This document shows, piece after piece, positions 1 to 7,757 of a DNA stretch of 15,211 bases (position 1 is its first letter; every line of letters starts with the position of its first letter). The notes below the pieces were generated by a model. That model saw only the letters and a program-made list of their open reading frames with translations. It was not told the DNA's origin and ran no database searches. The translations under genes and the position numbers were made by a program. The stretch lies in NCBI GenBank assembly GCA_037142915.1, contig JBAWZR010000022.1, forward strand, positions 1-15,211, read 5' to 3'. The stretch comes from JBAWZR01 sp037142915. Its GTDB lineage: Bacteria > Patescibacteriota > Minisyncoccia > Moranbacterales > UBA1568.

Positions 1-55
1 TCGGAATTCGGATTTTCGTCAAAAAAAGTTCGAACATCAATCAAAAAACACCGCC

Positions 56-66
56 TATAGTATAAA
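56..66 (+). promoter_or_regulatory. Possible -10 element of cbiM
   Basis: TATAGT (56-61) runs directly into TATAAA (61-66), only 8-12 bases before the cbiM ATG. No convincing -35 is visible. If this is used, the transcript has almost no leader, which would leave no room for a cobalamin or nickel riboswitch. Weak evidence. Confidence 0.25.
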
Positions 67-73
67 GTTTCTT

Positions 74-832
74 ATGCATATCCCTGACGGGTTTTTAAAT
101 AACGCAGCGGCAATGGGAACGGCAATGGCAGCGGCCGGCGCGGTGGCTGTGGCGGCGCGACGGGTGCGATCGGCCTTCCTCCGCAGGGTTGCCATGGTGC
201 GGTCGAAGCTCGTGACATCACCCTCGACGGATGGCGGTGCGACTCTGCAGATGCGCAATGAATTGACTGCGCAAGGCAAAGAAAAAATCTGGCGGATGGC
301 GACCATCGGTGCATTTATTTTTTCGGCGCAAATGGTGAATTTTCCTATCGGTGGTGGGACATCGGGACATTTGTTGGGCGGCGTGTTGGCAGCGCTCGTG
401 CTCGGTCCGTGGGAGGCGTTACTCGTGATATCGGCGGTGCTCGGTGTGCAGGCGGCGATGTTCGGCGACGGTGGTATCGCCGTGCTCGGTGCGAATATCA
501 TCAATATGGGTGTGATCGGCGCACTGGGTGGATATAGTGTGTTCCATTTTTTGACGAAGGGCAGATTGACACGGCACAGATTTTTGTGGGGCGCGGGTGT
601 GGCGGCGTGGATATCGGTGGTTATGGCAGCTGTCGGTGCATCGTTGGAGTTGGCGCTTTCGGGCACGATCGCTCTGGCGCGGGTCTTGCCGGCGATGGTG
701 TTGGCGCATACTTTCATCGGTATCGGCGAGGGATTGATCACGGTAGCAGTGCTGGCGTTCCTTTTGAAACGGCAGTATCCGTTGATGGTTTTGGAGAAAA
801 TGAAAGAGAAAGCAGAATATGAAGAAATATAA
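74..832 (+). CDS. cbiM: CbiM/NikM-type nickel or cobalt uptake component (ECF-type substrate-binding membrane protein)
   Basis: This is an integral membrane protein that captures Ni2+ or Co2+ for uptake. It begins MHIPDGFL, the family's signature N-terminus; in NikM the free amino end and His2 bind the metal. The second signature, FPIGGGTSGHLLGG, lies at about residues 90-103 and contains His99. Hydrophobic helices fill residues 10-28 and 74 onward. His99 corresponds to about His67 in usual NikM proteins, so a polar insert of about 32 residues sits between helix 1 and helix 2 (roughly residues 33-66). The ATG at 74 is certain because the N-terminus is functional. The gene overlaps the downstream PDGLE gene by 14 bases. 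No CbiQ or CbiO is present in the window. Nickel rather than cobalt is an inference from the [NiFe] hydrogenase genes nearby. Confidence 0.95.
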   Translation: MHIPDGFLNNAAAMGTAMAAAGAVAVAARRVRSAFLRRVAMVRSKLVTSPSTDGGATLQMRNELTAQGKEKIWRMATIGAFIFSAQMVNFPIGGGTSGHLLGGVLAALVLGPWEALLVISAVLGVQAAMFGDGGIAVLGANIINMGVIGALGGYSVFHFLTKGRLTRHRFLWGAGVAAWISVVMAAVGASLELALSGTIALARVLPAMVLAHTFIGIGEGLITVAVLAFLLKRQYPLMVLEKMKEKAEYEEI

Positions 833-1103
833 ATGGTTGGGTCTGTTGCTGGCCTCGTTCGTGGTTGGTGGTGTGATTTCATTGGGAGCATCTCCATCGC
901 CGGACGGATTAGAATATATTGCGGGAACACAGGGATTTTTGGAGCTCGGTCGGGTGGTCGTTTGGGCGCCGATGCTTGATTATAAATTATTTGGAACACA
1001 ATCGCTGGCCGGCATTGCGGGTGTCGGGTTGGTATTTTATTTTCTTTATCTAATTGGAAGATTACTCTACTCGCCTCGGTTGAGAGAGGAAAAAAGAGGA
1101 TAG
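819..1103 (+). CDS. PDGLE-domain small partner of CbiM/NikM (NikN/CbiN-like)
   Basis: This 94-residue membrane protein is the usual small companion of CbiM/NikM and helps form the active transporter. An N-terminal helix spans residues 7-24, the external signature PDGLE is at 28-32, and a second helix spans about 62-83, followed by a basic tail. The length and order (helix, PDGLE, loop with PMLDYKLFG, helix) match the PDGLE domain found fused to, or next to, NikM. Its ATG lies inside the end of cbiM (14-base overlap), with a weak purine-rich GAGAAAG upstream, so translation is probably coupled. Known biology: CbiMN-type modules can transport at a basal level without the ATPase pair. Whether that applies here is inference. 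Confidence 0.88.
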   Translation: MKKYKWLGLLLASFVVGGVISLGASPSPDGLEYIAGTQGFLELGRVVVWAPMLDYKLFGTQSLAGIAGVGLVFYFLYLIGRLLYSPRLREEKRG

Positions 1104-1253
1104 AGGGATCGGCTGATTTTTTTGGATCTGCGGGAGGAACGCTTGATTCTGGAGATTTGACTTTTTTTGTGGGAGTTGTACGAAAATATGGATTGTATGG
1201 TATTATTAAAGTATCCGTATTCCTGTTGTAGTCGTGAAAAATAAAAAAGTACT

Positions 1254-1742
1254 ATGGAAGCAAACTTCGGACAGTTGGTGCGGGATATTATGAAGGGCGA
1301 TGTCATTACGGTTTCGCCAGAAGAGGGAATCCAGACTATCGCCGATACGCTGATGAAGCGGAATATTCACGCCGTTCCCGTCGTGGATAGCAATCGGTAT
1401 GTAGTTGGGATGATTACTGAATCGGATTTTTTTCTGAGAGATCGGATTCCTTTGCACTTGCCTTCATTTATCGACACCATACAGAAGACATTGACCGAGG
1501 AGATCTTGAATGATGCCGACCGCGCCATCGTCGAGAAGATCGTTTCGGCACAGGCTCGGGATATTATGACCACGGAGTGTGTGACAGTGTACGGTGACAC
1601 ATCCCTGCACGACCTGCTCAGGATTTTTTTGGAGACACATTACAAGACAATCCCGGTCGTAGATGCGAGTCATCGGCTCATCGGCATCGTGACGCTCGTT
1701 GATATTTTGAAATTCGTCGTCAGTGTAAATAAGACTCTCTGA
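1254..1742 (+). CDS. Stand-alone tandem CBS-domain protein
   Basis: This 162-residue soluble protein consists of two CBS domains (about residues 7-62 and 99-156) joined by a helical linker. Both repeats show the family pattern: DIM near the start (11-13 and 103-105), followed by V-P-V-V-D (41-45) or I-P-V-V-D (133-137) and then G-x-(I/V)-T (52-55 and 144-147). CBS pairs normally bind adenine nucleotides or S-adenosylmethionine and sense energy state. With no catalytic domain attached, the target cannot be read from the sequence. There is no Shine-Dalgarno before the ATG. The 150 bases between the PDGLE gene and this one hold no other gene. The stop codon lies inside a hairpin followed by a T run, so the transcript probably ends here. 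Confidence 0.9.
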   Translation: MEANFGQLVRDIMKGDVITVSPEEGIQTIADTLMKRNIHAVPVVDSNRYVVGMITESDFFLRDRIPLHLPSFIDTIQKTLTEEILNDADRAIVEKIVSAQARDIMTTECVTVYGDTSLHDLLRIFLETHYKTIPVVDASHRLIGIVTLVDILKFVVSVNKTL

Positions 1743-1765
1743 AATTTTTTGATGAGAGTTTTTTT
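1734..1765 (+). terminator. Rho-independent terminator after the CBS gene
   Basis: ACTCTC (1734-1739) pairs with GAGAGT (1754-1759) around a 14-base loop and runs straight into seven Ts. The left arm overlaps the last codons and stop of the CBS gene. The 6-bp stem is short, but the position and T tract are right. Confidence 0.6.
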
Positions 1766-1806
1766 ATAATTCACATTATAAATTTTAATAAGCTGTAAAA
1801 TTTTTT

Positions 1807-3837
1807 ATGTTAAACTCGAAGTTGAAAAAGTCTGTGAAAGCGAGTTCTAGCATTTTCGAGCGATATGCCCGTGCCGCCAAGAAGAAAAAAATTCACTTTC
1901 CTATCGCTATCCTGACCATCATATTCTTCGGGGGAGCGTTCACGATGCTCATTTGGAATTCATCATCAATACTCCAGAAGGATGAGGAGGGGATGTATTC
2001 ATTTTCCGGAAATCTCAATTCGGCAAATGCCGCCGCCGCTTCAACACTCCTTTTTAGTCCAGCGACGCTTGCTATTGGGAGCGATCAGCAATTCTCGCTC
2101 GATGCCAGGATTAATCCTACTACGAATGCCGTCTCTGGTGTCGACCTTCGCGTCACCTACGATCAGACGAAATTCCGTCTCGATAGTATCACGCCTGCCG
2201 CTACCTTTTCACTCAGTCTCGCGGCGGCGGTTATCAATAATACCAATGGCACAGCGTCTATCGCGCTCGGGATTCCACTCGGCTCTTCTACGGTGACGAC
2301 CACCACAACTATTGCCACATTTTCTTTTCATTCTCTAGCATCGGTCACCAATTCTTCCATCGCTTTTACGACCGCCTCTCTCGTGTCGGCTGATGGCGAG
2401 GCGGGCAACGCGCTTTCTACTCGCACTCCAGCCACGGTTACAGTGGATGCTACTCCGCCAACCATCACTAATATTACTTCCTCCCACGCCAATGGATCTT
2501 TCAAATCAGGCGAAGTCATTGACATTGATTTTACATTTTCCAAAGCAGTTACTTCGACTGGCAATGTCACCGTCACCCTCGAGACCGGCACGACCGACCG
2601 CACCTGCACCTTTGCCGTGACCAATAATGCCGCCGGCTCGTGCAATTATACCGTTCAAGCGGGGGATACTTCCGCCGACCTGACGGTTAACACGGTTTCC
2701 GGGACGATTGCCGACCAAACAGGTAACGCGATGACGAACTTCACGCCAACCACGAACCTCGGAGTCAACAAAGCGATCGTCATCGATACGACCGCTCCAG
2801 CCAATCAGGACACGGTTTTTATTTCTAGTGCTTTGAAAACGGGTGGTGCCAGCGTCACGATCGTTTCTTCTGCTGATGCCACGAACAATGTCTGGTTCGC
2901 TCCGTCCGGCACCACGACCTTCACTGCCGGCTCCACGATGACCAAAGCAGCCAGTGGAACCGCTACGACGATTCTCGCGCCGGCGACCGGTGGGAGTTAC
3001 AAACTCTTCGTCATCGATGCTGCAGGCAATGTCTCATCTGCATCGTCGGCCACGCTCACGGTTGACACTTCTTTACCCACTATCACTAATATTACTTCCT
3101 CCCATGCCAATGGATCCTTCAAATCGGGTGAAGTTATTGCAATTAATCTCACTTTTTCCGAGAATGTCACTTCGACCGGCAATGTTACCGTCACCCTCGA
3201 GACCGGCACGACCGATCGCACCTGCACATTCACTGCGAGCAATGGTAACACCGGCACTTGTAGCTATACGGTTCAGGCTGGAGATAGTACTTCTGATCTA
3301 GATGTCAAAACGGTCGCAGGGACGATCGCCGACCAAGCAGGCAACGCGATGTCGAACTTTACTCCAGCCGCAAACCTGGCCTCCAATGAGGCGATCGTCA
3401 TCGATACGACGACGCCAAACACTACGGTGGTTTCACCTGTTCCGACTATCACTCGAAGCACGGGACCGTATTATATCTTCAGTGTTACCGAGGCGGGCAC
3501 TATCAATTATACGGGGGACTGCACCTCATCGACTACCGCGGCGACCTCCGGGAGCAATACCGTCACATTCAACACGCTCGCGAGAGGCACGCATTCCAAT
3601 TGTTCGTTAACTGTGAGTGATGCGGCTGGTAATACCAGTGGCACTCTCGATATCGCATCATTCACCGTGACGTATAAGAGTGATTTGAATGTTGATCGAT
3701 CTGTCGATGTCCTCGATTATGGTATCCTGAAGACTAATTATGGGACGACGAACTCGGCTGGCGATGTCAATGTCGATGGGAATGTCAATGTCCTCGACTT
3801 CGGAATTCTTCATACGGACTATGGTGGTACCGTATAA
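1807..3837 (+). CDS. Membrane-anchored surface protein: cohesin, Ig-like repeats, C-terminal dockerin
   Basis: This 676-residue protein has a basic N-terminus and one hydrophobic segment (about 31-50), then an Ala/Ser/Thr-rich exported part. Residues about 80-213 resemble a cohesin domain: an LLFSP opening, SGVDLRVTYD, and SLVSADGE near the end, all shared with the next gene. Two closely similar Ig-like modules follow (about 219-330 and 425-536), separated by a different module, with another Ig-like stretch at about 540-620. The C-terminus is a type I dockerin. Its two calcium loops, D626-D637 and D653-D664, each have the 1-3-5-9-12 ligand pattern (D-N-D-D-D and D-N-D-N-D), followed by YGIL or FGIL. 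Carrying both cohesin and dockerin on one anchored chain is unusual. No enzyme domain is visible. There is no Shine-Dalgarno; TATAAT (1765-1770) and TATAAA (1777-1782) lie upstream without a clear -35. Confidence 0.85.
   Translation: MLNSKLKKSVKASSSIFERYARAAKKKKIHFPIAILTIIFFGGAFTMLIWNSSSILQKDEEGMYSFSGNLNSANAAAASTLLFSPATLAIGSDQQFSLDARINPTTNAVSGVDLRVTYDQTKFRLDSITPAATFSLSLAAAVINNTNGTASIALGIPLGSSTVTTTTTIATFSFHSLASVTNSSIAFTTASLVSADGEAGNALSTRTPATVTVDATPPTITNITSSHANGSFKSGEVIDIDFTFSKAVTSTGNVTVTLETGTTDRTCTFAVTNNAAGSCNYTVQAGDTSADLTVNTVSGTIADQTGNAMTNFTPTTNLGVNKAIVIDTTAPANQDTVFISSALKTGGASVTIVSSADATNNVWFAPSGTTTFTAGSTMTKAASGTATTILAPATGGSYKLFVIDAAGNVSSASSATLTVDTSLPTITNITSSHANGSFKSGEVIAINLTFSENVTSTGNVTVTLETGTTDRTCTFTASNGNTGTCSYTVQAGDSTSDLDVKTVAGTIADQAGNAMSNFTPAANLASNEAIVIDTTTPNTTVVSPVPTITRSTGPYYIFSVTEAGTINYTGDCTSSTTAATSGSNTVTFNTLARGTHSNCSLTVSDAAGNTSGTLDIASFTVTYKSDLNVDRSVDVLDYGILKTNYGTTNSAGDVNVDGNVNVLDFGILHTDYGGTV
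2461..2792 (+). repeat. Direct repeat, copy 1 (Ig-like module)
   Basis: This stretch matches 3079-3410 at a constant offset of 618 bases with no visible insertion or deletion. It encodes an Ig-like module. The first twenty residues (from Pro219) are identical in both copies, and many synonymous bases are shared too, which points to internal duplication within the gene. Confidence 0.8.
3079..3410 (+). repeat. Direct repeat, copy 2 (Ig-like module)
   Basis: Second copy of the 332-base module at 2461-2792. The copies diverge mostly in the middle (FAVTNNAAGSCN in copy 1, FTASNGNTGTCS in copy 2) and agree best at the ends. Confidence 0.8.
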
Positions 3838-3879
3838 TAATAGATAAAGAATGTACTAAAATTAAAAAGAAAAATAATT

Positions 3880-4515
3880 ATGAACAAGTTTTTCCAAAAA
3901 GGTAATTCGACAACCATCGTCATAGTCGTGTTTCTATTGATTTTCGTGAGTGCGTTTCTCTGGAAGTATAAGACGACGAAGATCGCATCTCAGGAGGACT
4001 CTCAATCGTCGTCCCAAAATCAAGCATCGGGAAATGATACAGTCTCATCTGTCACTGCGCCGAAGACATTGTCAGTGAGAGCTGAAGGTACACTCGCTTT
4101 TTCTCCCAAGACATTGTCAACAGCAGTGGGTCAGGCGTTCTCATTGGACGCGGTCGTTTTCCCTGGGAAGAATAAGATCAGCGGCGCAGAGCTTCATGTG
4201 AAGTATGATCCGTCCAAGATGAAACTCGTTTCAGTGAAACCGTCGACGCAATTCTCACTCGAGCTGCAGGTGGCGAAGATAGACAATGTGAAGGGCGAGG
4301 CGTCTATCGCACTGGGAGTGCCTCTCAATACACCATCCGCAAGCGGAAGTGATCAGGTCGTGGCGATATTTTCATTCCTCGCGCTGGGGGCGACTCCTTC
4401 TGGTACGGTTGAATTCCTTACGAACTCATTGCTCTCTGCCGACGGGGAGACGCAAAATGTCCTCAAAACAAGAGAATCTGCTCAAGTGACTATTGCCTGG
4501 GGATCACCCAAGTGA
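3880..4515 (+). CDS. Membrane-anchored single-cohesin protein
   Basis: This 211-residue protein has one N-terminal hydrophobic anchor (about 11-28), a Ser/Gln-rich linker (about 36-62), then one cohesin-like domain (about 70-206) and nothing else. The domain is clearly a relative of the one in the preceding gene: LAFSPKTL, SGAELHVKYDPSK, ASIALGVPL and LLSADGE recur in the same order. It starts 42 bases after the dockerin-bearing gene on the same strand, so the two are probably co-transcribed. A cohesin fixed to the membrane is the natural docking point for a type I dockerin, and the only dockerin in view is in the neighbouring gene. That partnership is inference. No ribosome site is visible. 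A hairpin at 4560-4594 may end the unit. Confidence 0.82.
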   Translation: MNKFFQKGNSTTIVIVVFLLIFVSAFLWKYKTTKIASQEDSQSSSQNQASGNDTVSSVTAPKTLSVRAEGTLAFSPKTLSTAVGQAFSLDAVVFPGKNKISGAELHVKYDPSKMKLVSVKPSTQFSLELQVAKIDNVKGEASIALGVPLNTPSASGSDQVVAIFSFLALGATPSGTVEFLTNSLLSADGETQNVLKTRESAQVTIAWGSPK

Positions 4516-4528
4516 TATTGCTAGAGAA

Positions 4529-4557
4529 GTATTTTTGTGGTATTTTTGTAGTATAAT
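4529..4557 (+). promoter_or_regulatory. Possible pflBA promoter: 11-base tandem repeat plus -10
   Basis: TATAAT (4552-4557) lies 64 bases before pflB. Immediately upstream are two head-to-tail 11-base units, GTATTTTTGTG (4529-4539) and GTATTTTTGTA (4540-4550), one helical turn apart. No consensus -35 sits at the usual distance. An activator-dependent promoter with the repeats as binding site is one reading; low-complexity AT sequence is the other. Confidence 0.35.
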
Positions 4558-4559
4558 GG

Positions 4560-4600
4560 AATTGGCGATGCACCGTAAAAAGGCAAAGCCAATTTTCTTT
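4560..4600 (+). terminator. Hairpin with T-rich tail ahead of pflB
   Basis: AATTGGC (4560-4566) pairs with GCCAATT (4588-4594) around a 21-base loop that can itself pair TGC with GCA, followed by a T-rich run (TTCTTT). It could terminate the cohesin transcript or act as a leader structure for pflB. Since it begins right after the candidate -10, both roles cannot easily hold for one transcript. Confidence 0.35.
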
Positions 4601-4620
4601 TCAGTTCTATTTTTTAGACT

Positions 4621-6900
4621 ATGGTAAAGAAAAAACCGAGATTTCAAGAAATTCCAGAGTGTGTAGTGGGCGATTGGGAGCGAACAATCGATGTGCGGGA
4701 TTTTGTGTTCAAAAATTTGAAAGCCTACGATGGTGGACCAGAGTTTTTGACCGGCTCGACAGAGAGGACGATGCAGCTCTGGGCACAATGTAAGACTCTG
4801 TTGGAAAAAGAGCGCCTAGCACAAGCTGGGGTATTGGATATCGATACCAAAACTATCTCGACCATTACCAGTCACGCACCCGGGTATATTGAGAAGCCAC
4901 TTGAAGTGATCGTGGGGCTGCAGGCAGATGCACCTCTCAAGCGGACGATCAAACCATTTGGTGGGATTCGGGCGGTGCAGATGGCCTGTGAGGAGAGTGG
5001 CCGAAAAGTTTCGGAACGGGTGGTGGAGATTTTTACCAAGTATCGCAAGACACACAATGATGGCGTGTTTTCGGTGTATACGGAGGAAATGCTCCGACTG
5101 CGCAAGGCGGGTATTCTCACTGGACTGCCCGATGCGTATGCTCGCGGTCGGATTATCGGGGATTATCGACGGGTCGCTCTGTATGGTGTCGATCGATTGA
5201 TCGCAGCGAAGGAAGATGATAAGGCGGCGTTGATGGGCACGATGACAGACGAGTTGATCCGATTGCGTGAAGAAGTGAGTGAACAAATCGGAGCGCTTCG
5301 GGCGATGAAGGTTATGGCTGAAACATATGGTATTGATATCTCGCGACCAGCCAAAACAGCACAAGAAGCGGTGCAGTGGACGTATTTTGCTTATCTGGCA
5401 GCACTCAAAGAACAGGATGGTGCGGCGATGAGCCTCGGAAATGTGAGCGGGTTTTTTGATATCTACATCGAAGCGGATCTGGAGAAAGGCCTTTTGACCG
5501 AGTTAACGGCGCAGGAATTGATTGATCAATTTGTGATGAAGTTACGACTCGTAAGGCATTTGCGACCAAATGAATACAATCAATTATTCGCGGGTGATCC
5601 CACTTGGCTCACCGAGTCATTGGGCGGTGTCTGGTGTTTACCCCGCGGCAAAGCTTTGCGGGGTGATGGTAAGCACAAAGTCACCAAGACGAGCTATCGG
5701 TTTTTGCAAACGCTCTACAATCTCGGACCGGCACCGGAGCCGAATTTGACGGTCTTGTGGTCGGAGAAATTACCCCAGGCGTTCAAGGAATTCTGCGCCA
5801 AGGTTTCGATTGAGACATCGTCAATCCAGTATGAGAATGATGACCTGATGCGACAGACGACGAAGGACGATGATTACGCAATTAGTTGTTGCGTATCGAA
5901 GTTGGCAATCGGCAAGGAGATGCAGTTTTTTGGCGCGCGGTGCAATATCGCGAAAGCCTTATTGCTTGCGCTGAATGAAGGTCGGGATGAAGTATCGGGA
6001 GTCCGGATTTTAGAGGGTGTTCTAAAAGTTGAGGGAGAGTATTTGGACTATGTGACAGTGTTGAAGCAGTACAAACAGACCTTGAAATTTCTCGCGCGGG
6101 CCTATGCGGATACGATGAATGTGATCCACTTCATGCACGATAAGTATTATTACGAGCGAGCGCAGATGGCGCTCTTGGATACGGATGTGCGACGATTGAT
6201 GGCATTCGGAGCGGCGGGTTTGTCGGTGGTGGCGGATTCACTCTCGGCGATCAAGTATGCCCGAGTGCGGGTTGAGCGCAATGAGGCCGGCTTGAGCACA
6301 GGTTTTGTCGTTGAGGGTGACTACCCGCAGTATGGCAACGACGACCCTCGGGTAGATACGATCGCGGCGATGGTGGTCAAGTTTTTTAACAGTGAGCTGT
6401 CCAAACAACATATCTATCGAGGTGCGATGCCAACCCTCTCTATCCTCACCATTACTTCGAATGTAGTCTACGGCAAGAAGACCGGTGCGACGCCGGATGG
6501 TCGCCAGGTGGGTGAGCCGTTTGCCCCCGGAGCCAATCCGATGCACGGTCGGGATACGCACGGGGCGATCGCCTCGCTCAATTCGGTGGCAAAAATTAAC
6601 TATGCAGATGCGAGAGATGGCGTGTCGAATACCTTTAGTGTGACACCGTCGACATTGGGCAATACGCTCGATGAGCAGACGGGGAATCTGGTTGATTTAT
6701 TGGAGGGTTACTTTGCACAGGGCGCGCATCACCTCAATGTGAATGTGATGAACCGGAAACTCTTGGAGGAGGCGATGGCTCACCCCGAGCAGTACCCGCA
6801 GTTGACCATCCGTGTGTCGGGCTATGCGGTGAACTTCGTGAAGCTCTCACGCGAGCAGCAACAGGAGGTTTTGGCCCGGACTTTTTTCGAGAGTTTGTAG
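4621..6900 (+). CDS. pflB: Pyruvate formate-lyase (glycyl radical enzyme)
   Basis: This enzyme cleaves pyruvate with CoA to acetyl-CoA and formate in the anaerobic cytoplasm. The 759 residues match the length of E. coli PflB (760). The catalytic cysteine pair is present as [11 protein letters not shown] (Cys423, Cys424), and the glycyl radical site as RVSGYAVNF (Gly734, the same number as in E. coli). Close agreement through [37 protein letters not shown] and [10 protein letters not shown] marks it as a true PFL rather than another glycyl radical enzyme such as a diol dehydratase. Compared with the E. coli protein as I remember it, residues about 339-352 hold an extra nine or so residues, and a few are missing near 700. 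The activase follows 2 bases downstream. No Shine-Dalgarno is visible. Glycyl radical enzymes are oxygen-labile, so this implies anaerobic growth. Confidence 0.97.
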   Translation: MVKKKPRFQEIPECVVGDWERTIDVRDFVFKNLKAYDGGPEFLTGSTERTMQLWAQCKTLLEKERLAQAGVLDIDTKTISTITSHAPGYIEKPLEVIVGLQADAPLKRTIKPFGGIRAVQMACEESGRKVSERVVEIFTKYRKTHNDGVFSVYTEEMLRLRKAGILTGLPDAYARGRIIGDYRRVALYGVDRLIAAKEDDKAALMGTMTDELIRLREEVSEQIGALRAMKVMAETYGIDISRPAKTAQEAVQWTYFAYLAALKEQDGAAMSLGNVSGFFDIYIEADLEKGLLTELTAQELIDQFVMKLRLVRHLRPNEYNQLFAGDPTWLTESLGGVWCLPRGKALRGDGKHKVTKTSYRFLQTLYNLGPAPEPNLTVLWSEKLPQAFKEFCAKVSIETSSIQYENDDLMRQTTKDDDYAISCCVSKLAIGKEMQFFGARCNIAKALLLALNEGRDEVSGVRILEGVLKVEGEYLDYVTVLKQYKQTLKFLARAYADTMNVIHFMHDKYYYERAQMALLDTDVRRLMAFGAAGLSVVADSLSAIKYARVRVERNEAGLSTGFVVEGDYPQYGNDDPRVDTIAAMVVKFFNSELSKQHIYRGAMPTLSILTITSNVVYGKKTGATPDGRQVGEPFAPGANPMHGRDTHGAIASLNSVAKINYADARDGVSNTFSVTPSTLGNTLDEQTGNLVDLLEGYFAQGAHHLNVNVMNRKLLEEAMAHPEQYPQLTIRVSGYAVNFVKLSREQQQEVLARTFFESL
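5641..5663. repeat. GC-rich palindrome inside the pflB reading frame
   Basis: CCCCGC (5641-5646) is the reverse complement of GCGGGG (5658-5663), and the centre is a 12-base perfect palindrome, GCAAAGCTTTGC (5648-5659). It encodes residues from Pro341, inside the segment that appears inserted relative to E. coli PflB. Confidence 0.6.
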
Positions 6901-6902
6901 GT

Positions 6903-7628
6903 ATGTTACAAGTTCACTCTATCGAAACATTCGGTACGCACGAAGGGCCTGGCATCCGGCTGGTGATTTTCCTTCAGGGGTGCTATTTTCGCTGTCTTTA
7001 CTGTCATAATCCCGATACGCAGGCCCTCCAAGGCGGGACATTGATGAGTGTGGCCTCGCTCGTGAAACTTGCCGAAAAGCAGCGCGCGTATTTTGGCGTA
7101 GCTGGTGGTGTGACGGTCTCGGGTGGCGAGCCGACGCTCCAGGCCAAAGAACTCGTGAAACTCTTCAGAGCCTTGCATAAGCGAGGGATACACACCGCCC
7201 TGGATACGAATGGCGCACTCCTCGATGACGCGACCAAAAAACTCTATGCCGAGACGGACTTACTCTTGTTGGACACGAAGCACATCGATGAAACCAAGCA
7301 CCGAACGCTCACCGGGATGAGTAATGCGAATACATTGGCACTGGCGGAGTATCGTGAATCGACCGGCAAGCCGATGTGGCTCCGGTATGTATTGGTGCCG
7401 GGGTATTCGGATGATGAAGCGGATCTCATCCGACTAGGCGAACACTTCAAGGATTATCAACACATCGAGCGGATGGAGATCCTGCCGTATCATACCCTGG
7501 GAGCGTATAAATATGCGAAATTAGGACGAAAAAACCCTCTCGAGGGAGTAGCGACACCATCTGTCGCGTCGATCGGGCGCGCGAAAGCGATTTTCGAGCG
7601 GTATTTTCAGCGGGTCGAGGTACGATAG
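6903..7628 (+). CDS. pflA: Pyruvate formate-lyase-activating enzyme (radical SAM)
   Basis: This 241-residue radical-SAM enzyme makes the glycyl radical on PflB using S-adenosylmethionine and a [4Fe-4S] cluster. The cluster motif C-x3-C-x2-C is present as CYFRCLYC (Cys27, Cys31, Cys34). The SAM-contacting SGGEP is at 73-77, and the length matches the family (E. coli PflA is 246). The N-terminus HSIETFGTHEGPGIR is the usual activase opening. It starts 2 bases after the pflB stop, so the pair is an operon with coupled translation. A weak GTAGGT precedes the ATG. Nothing looks broken. A different glycyl radical partner is unlikely given the adjacency. Confidence 0.95.
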   Translation: MLQVHSIETFGTHEGPGIRLVIFLQGCYFRCLYCHNPDTQALQGGTLMSVASLVKLAEKQRAYFGVAGGVTVSGGEPTLQAKELVKLFRALHKRGIHTALDTNGALLDDATKKLYAETDLLLLDTKHIDETKHRTLTGMSNANTLALAEYRESTGKPMWLRYVLVPGYSDDEADLIRLGEHFKDYQHIERMEILPYHTLGAYKYAKLGRKNPLEGVATPSVASIGRAKAIFERYFQRVEVR

Positions 7629-7757
7629 GAAAAAAGTTTATGATATTGCGATTGGCGACCAAATAGCGTATCATTAGAGTATATTCTGTGGAGATTTACA
7701 TGCCCCCGGAACTTTTGGGCAATCAAACATATCAACAAATCTTTTTGAGCATACGCT

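Noticed and set aside
1..73. Cobalamin or nickel riboswitch ahead of cbiM
   Set aside because: Only 73 bases are available, with no recognisable conserved box, and the likely -10 is almost at the start codon.
55..999. Long minus-strand open frame (314 codons) opposite the metal transporter genes
   Set aside because: It lies antisense to two clearly recognised genes, has low-complexity Ala/Pro/Thr composition and no recognisable domain; it arises from the codon bias of cbiM.
1740..4515. TGA read as glycine, as in Gracilibacteria and Absconditabacteria
   Set aside because: TGA closes the CBS gene (1740-1742) and the second cohesin gene (4513-4515) at sensible ends.
4816..5364. Minus-strand open frame of 182 codons inside pflB
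   Set aside because: Antisense to a strongly conserved enzyme; no family features, rich in His/Cys/Ser as expected of a shadow frame.
7701..7721. TGCCC/GGGCA hairpin between pflA and the pilin fusion
   Set aside because: Only five base pairs with an 11-base loop and no T tract; too weak to call a terminator. No clear promoter was found in 7629-7757 either.
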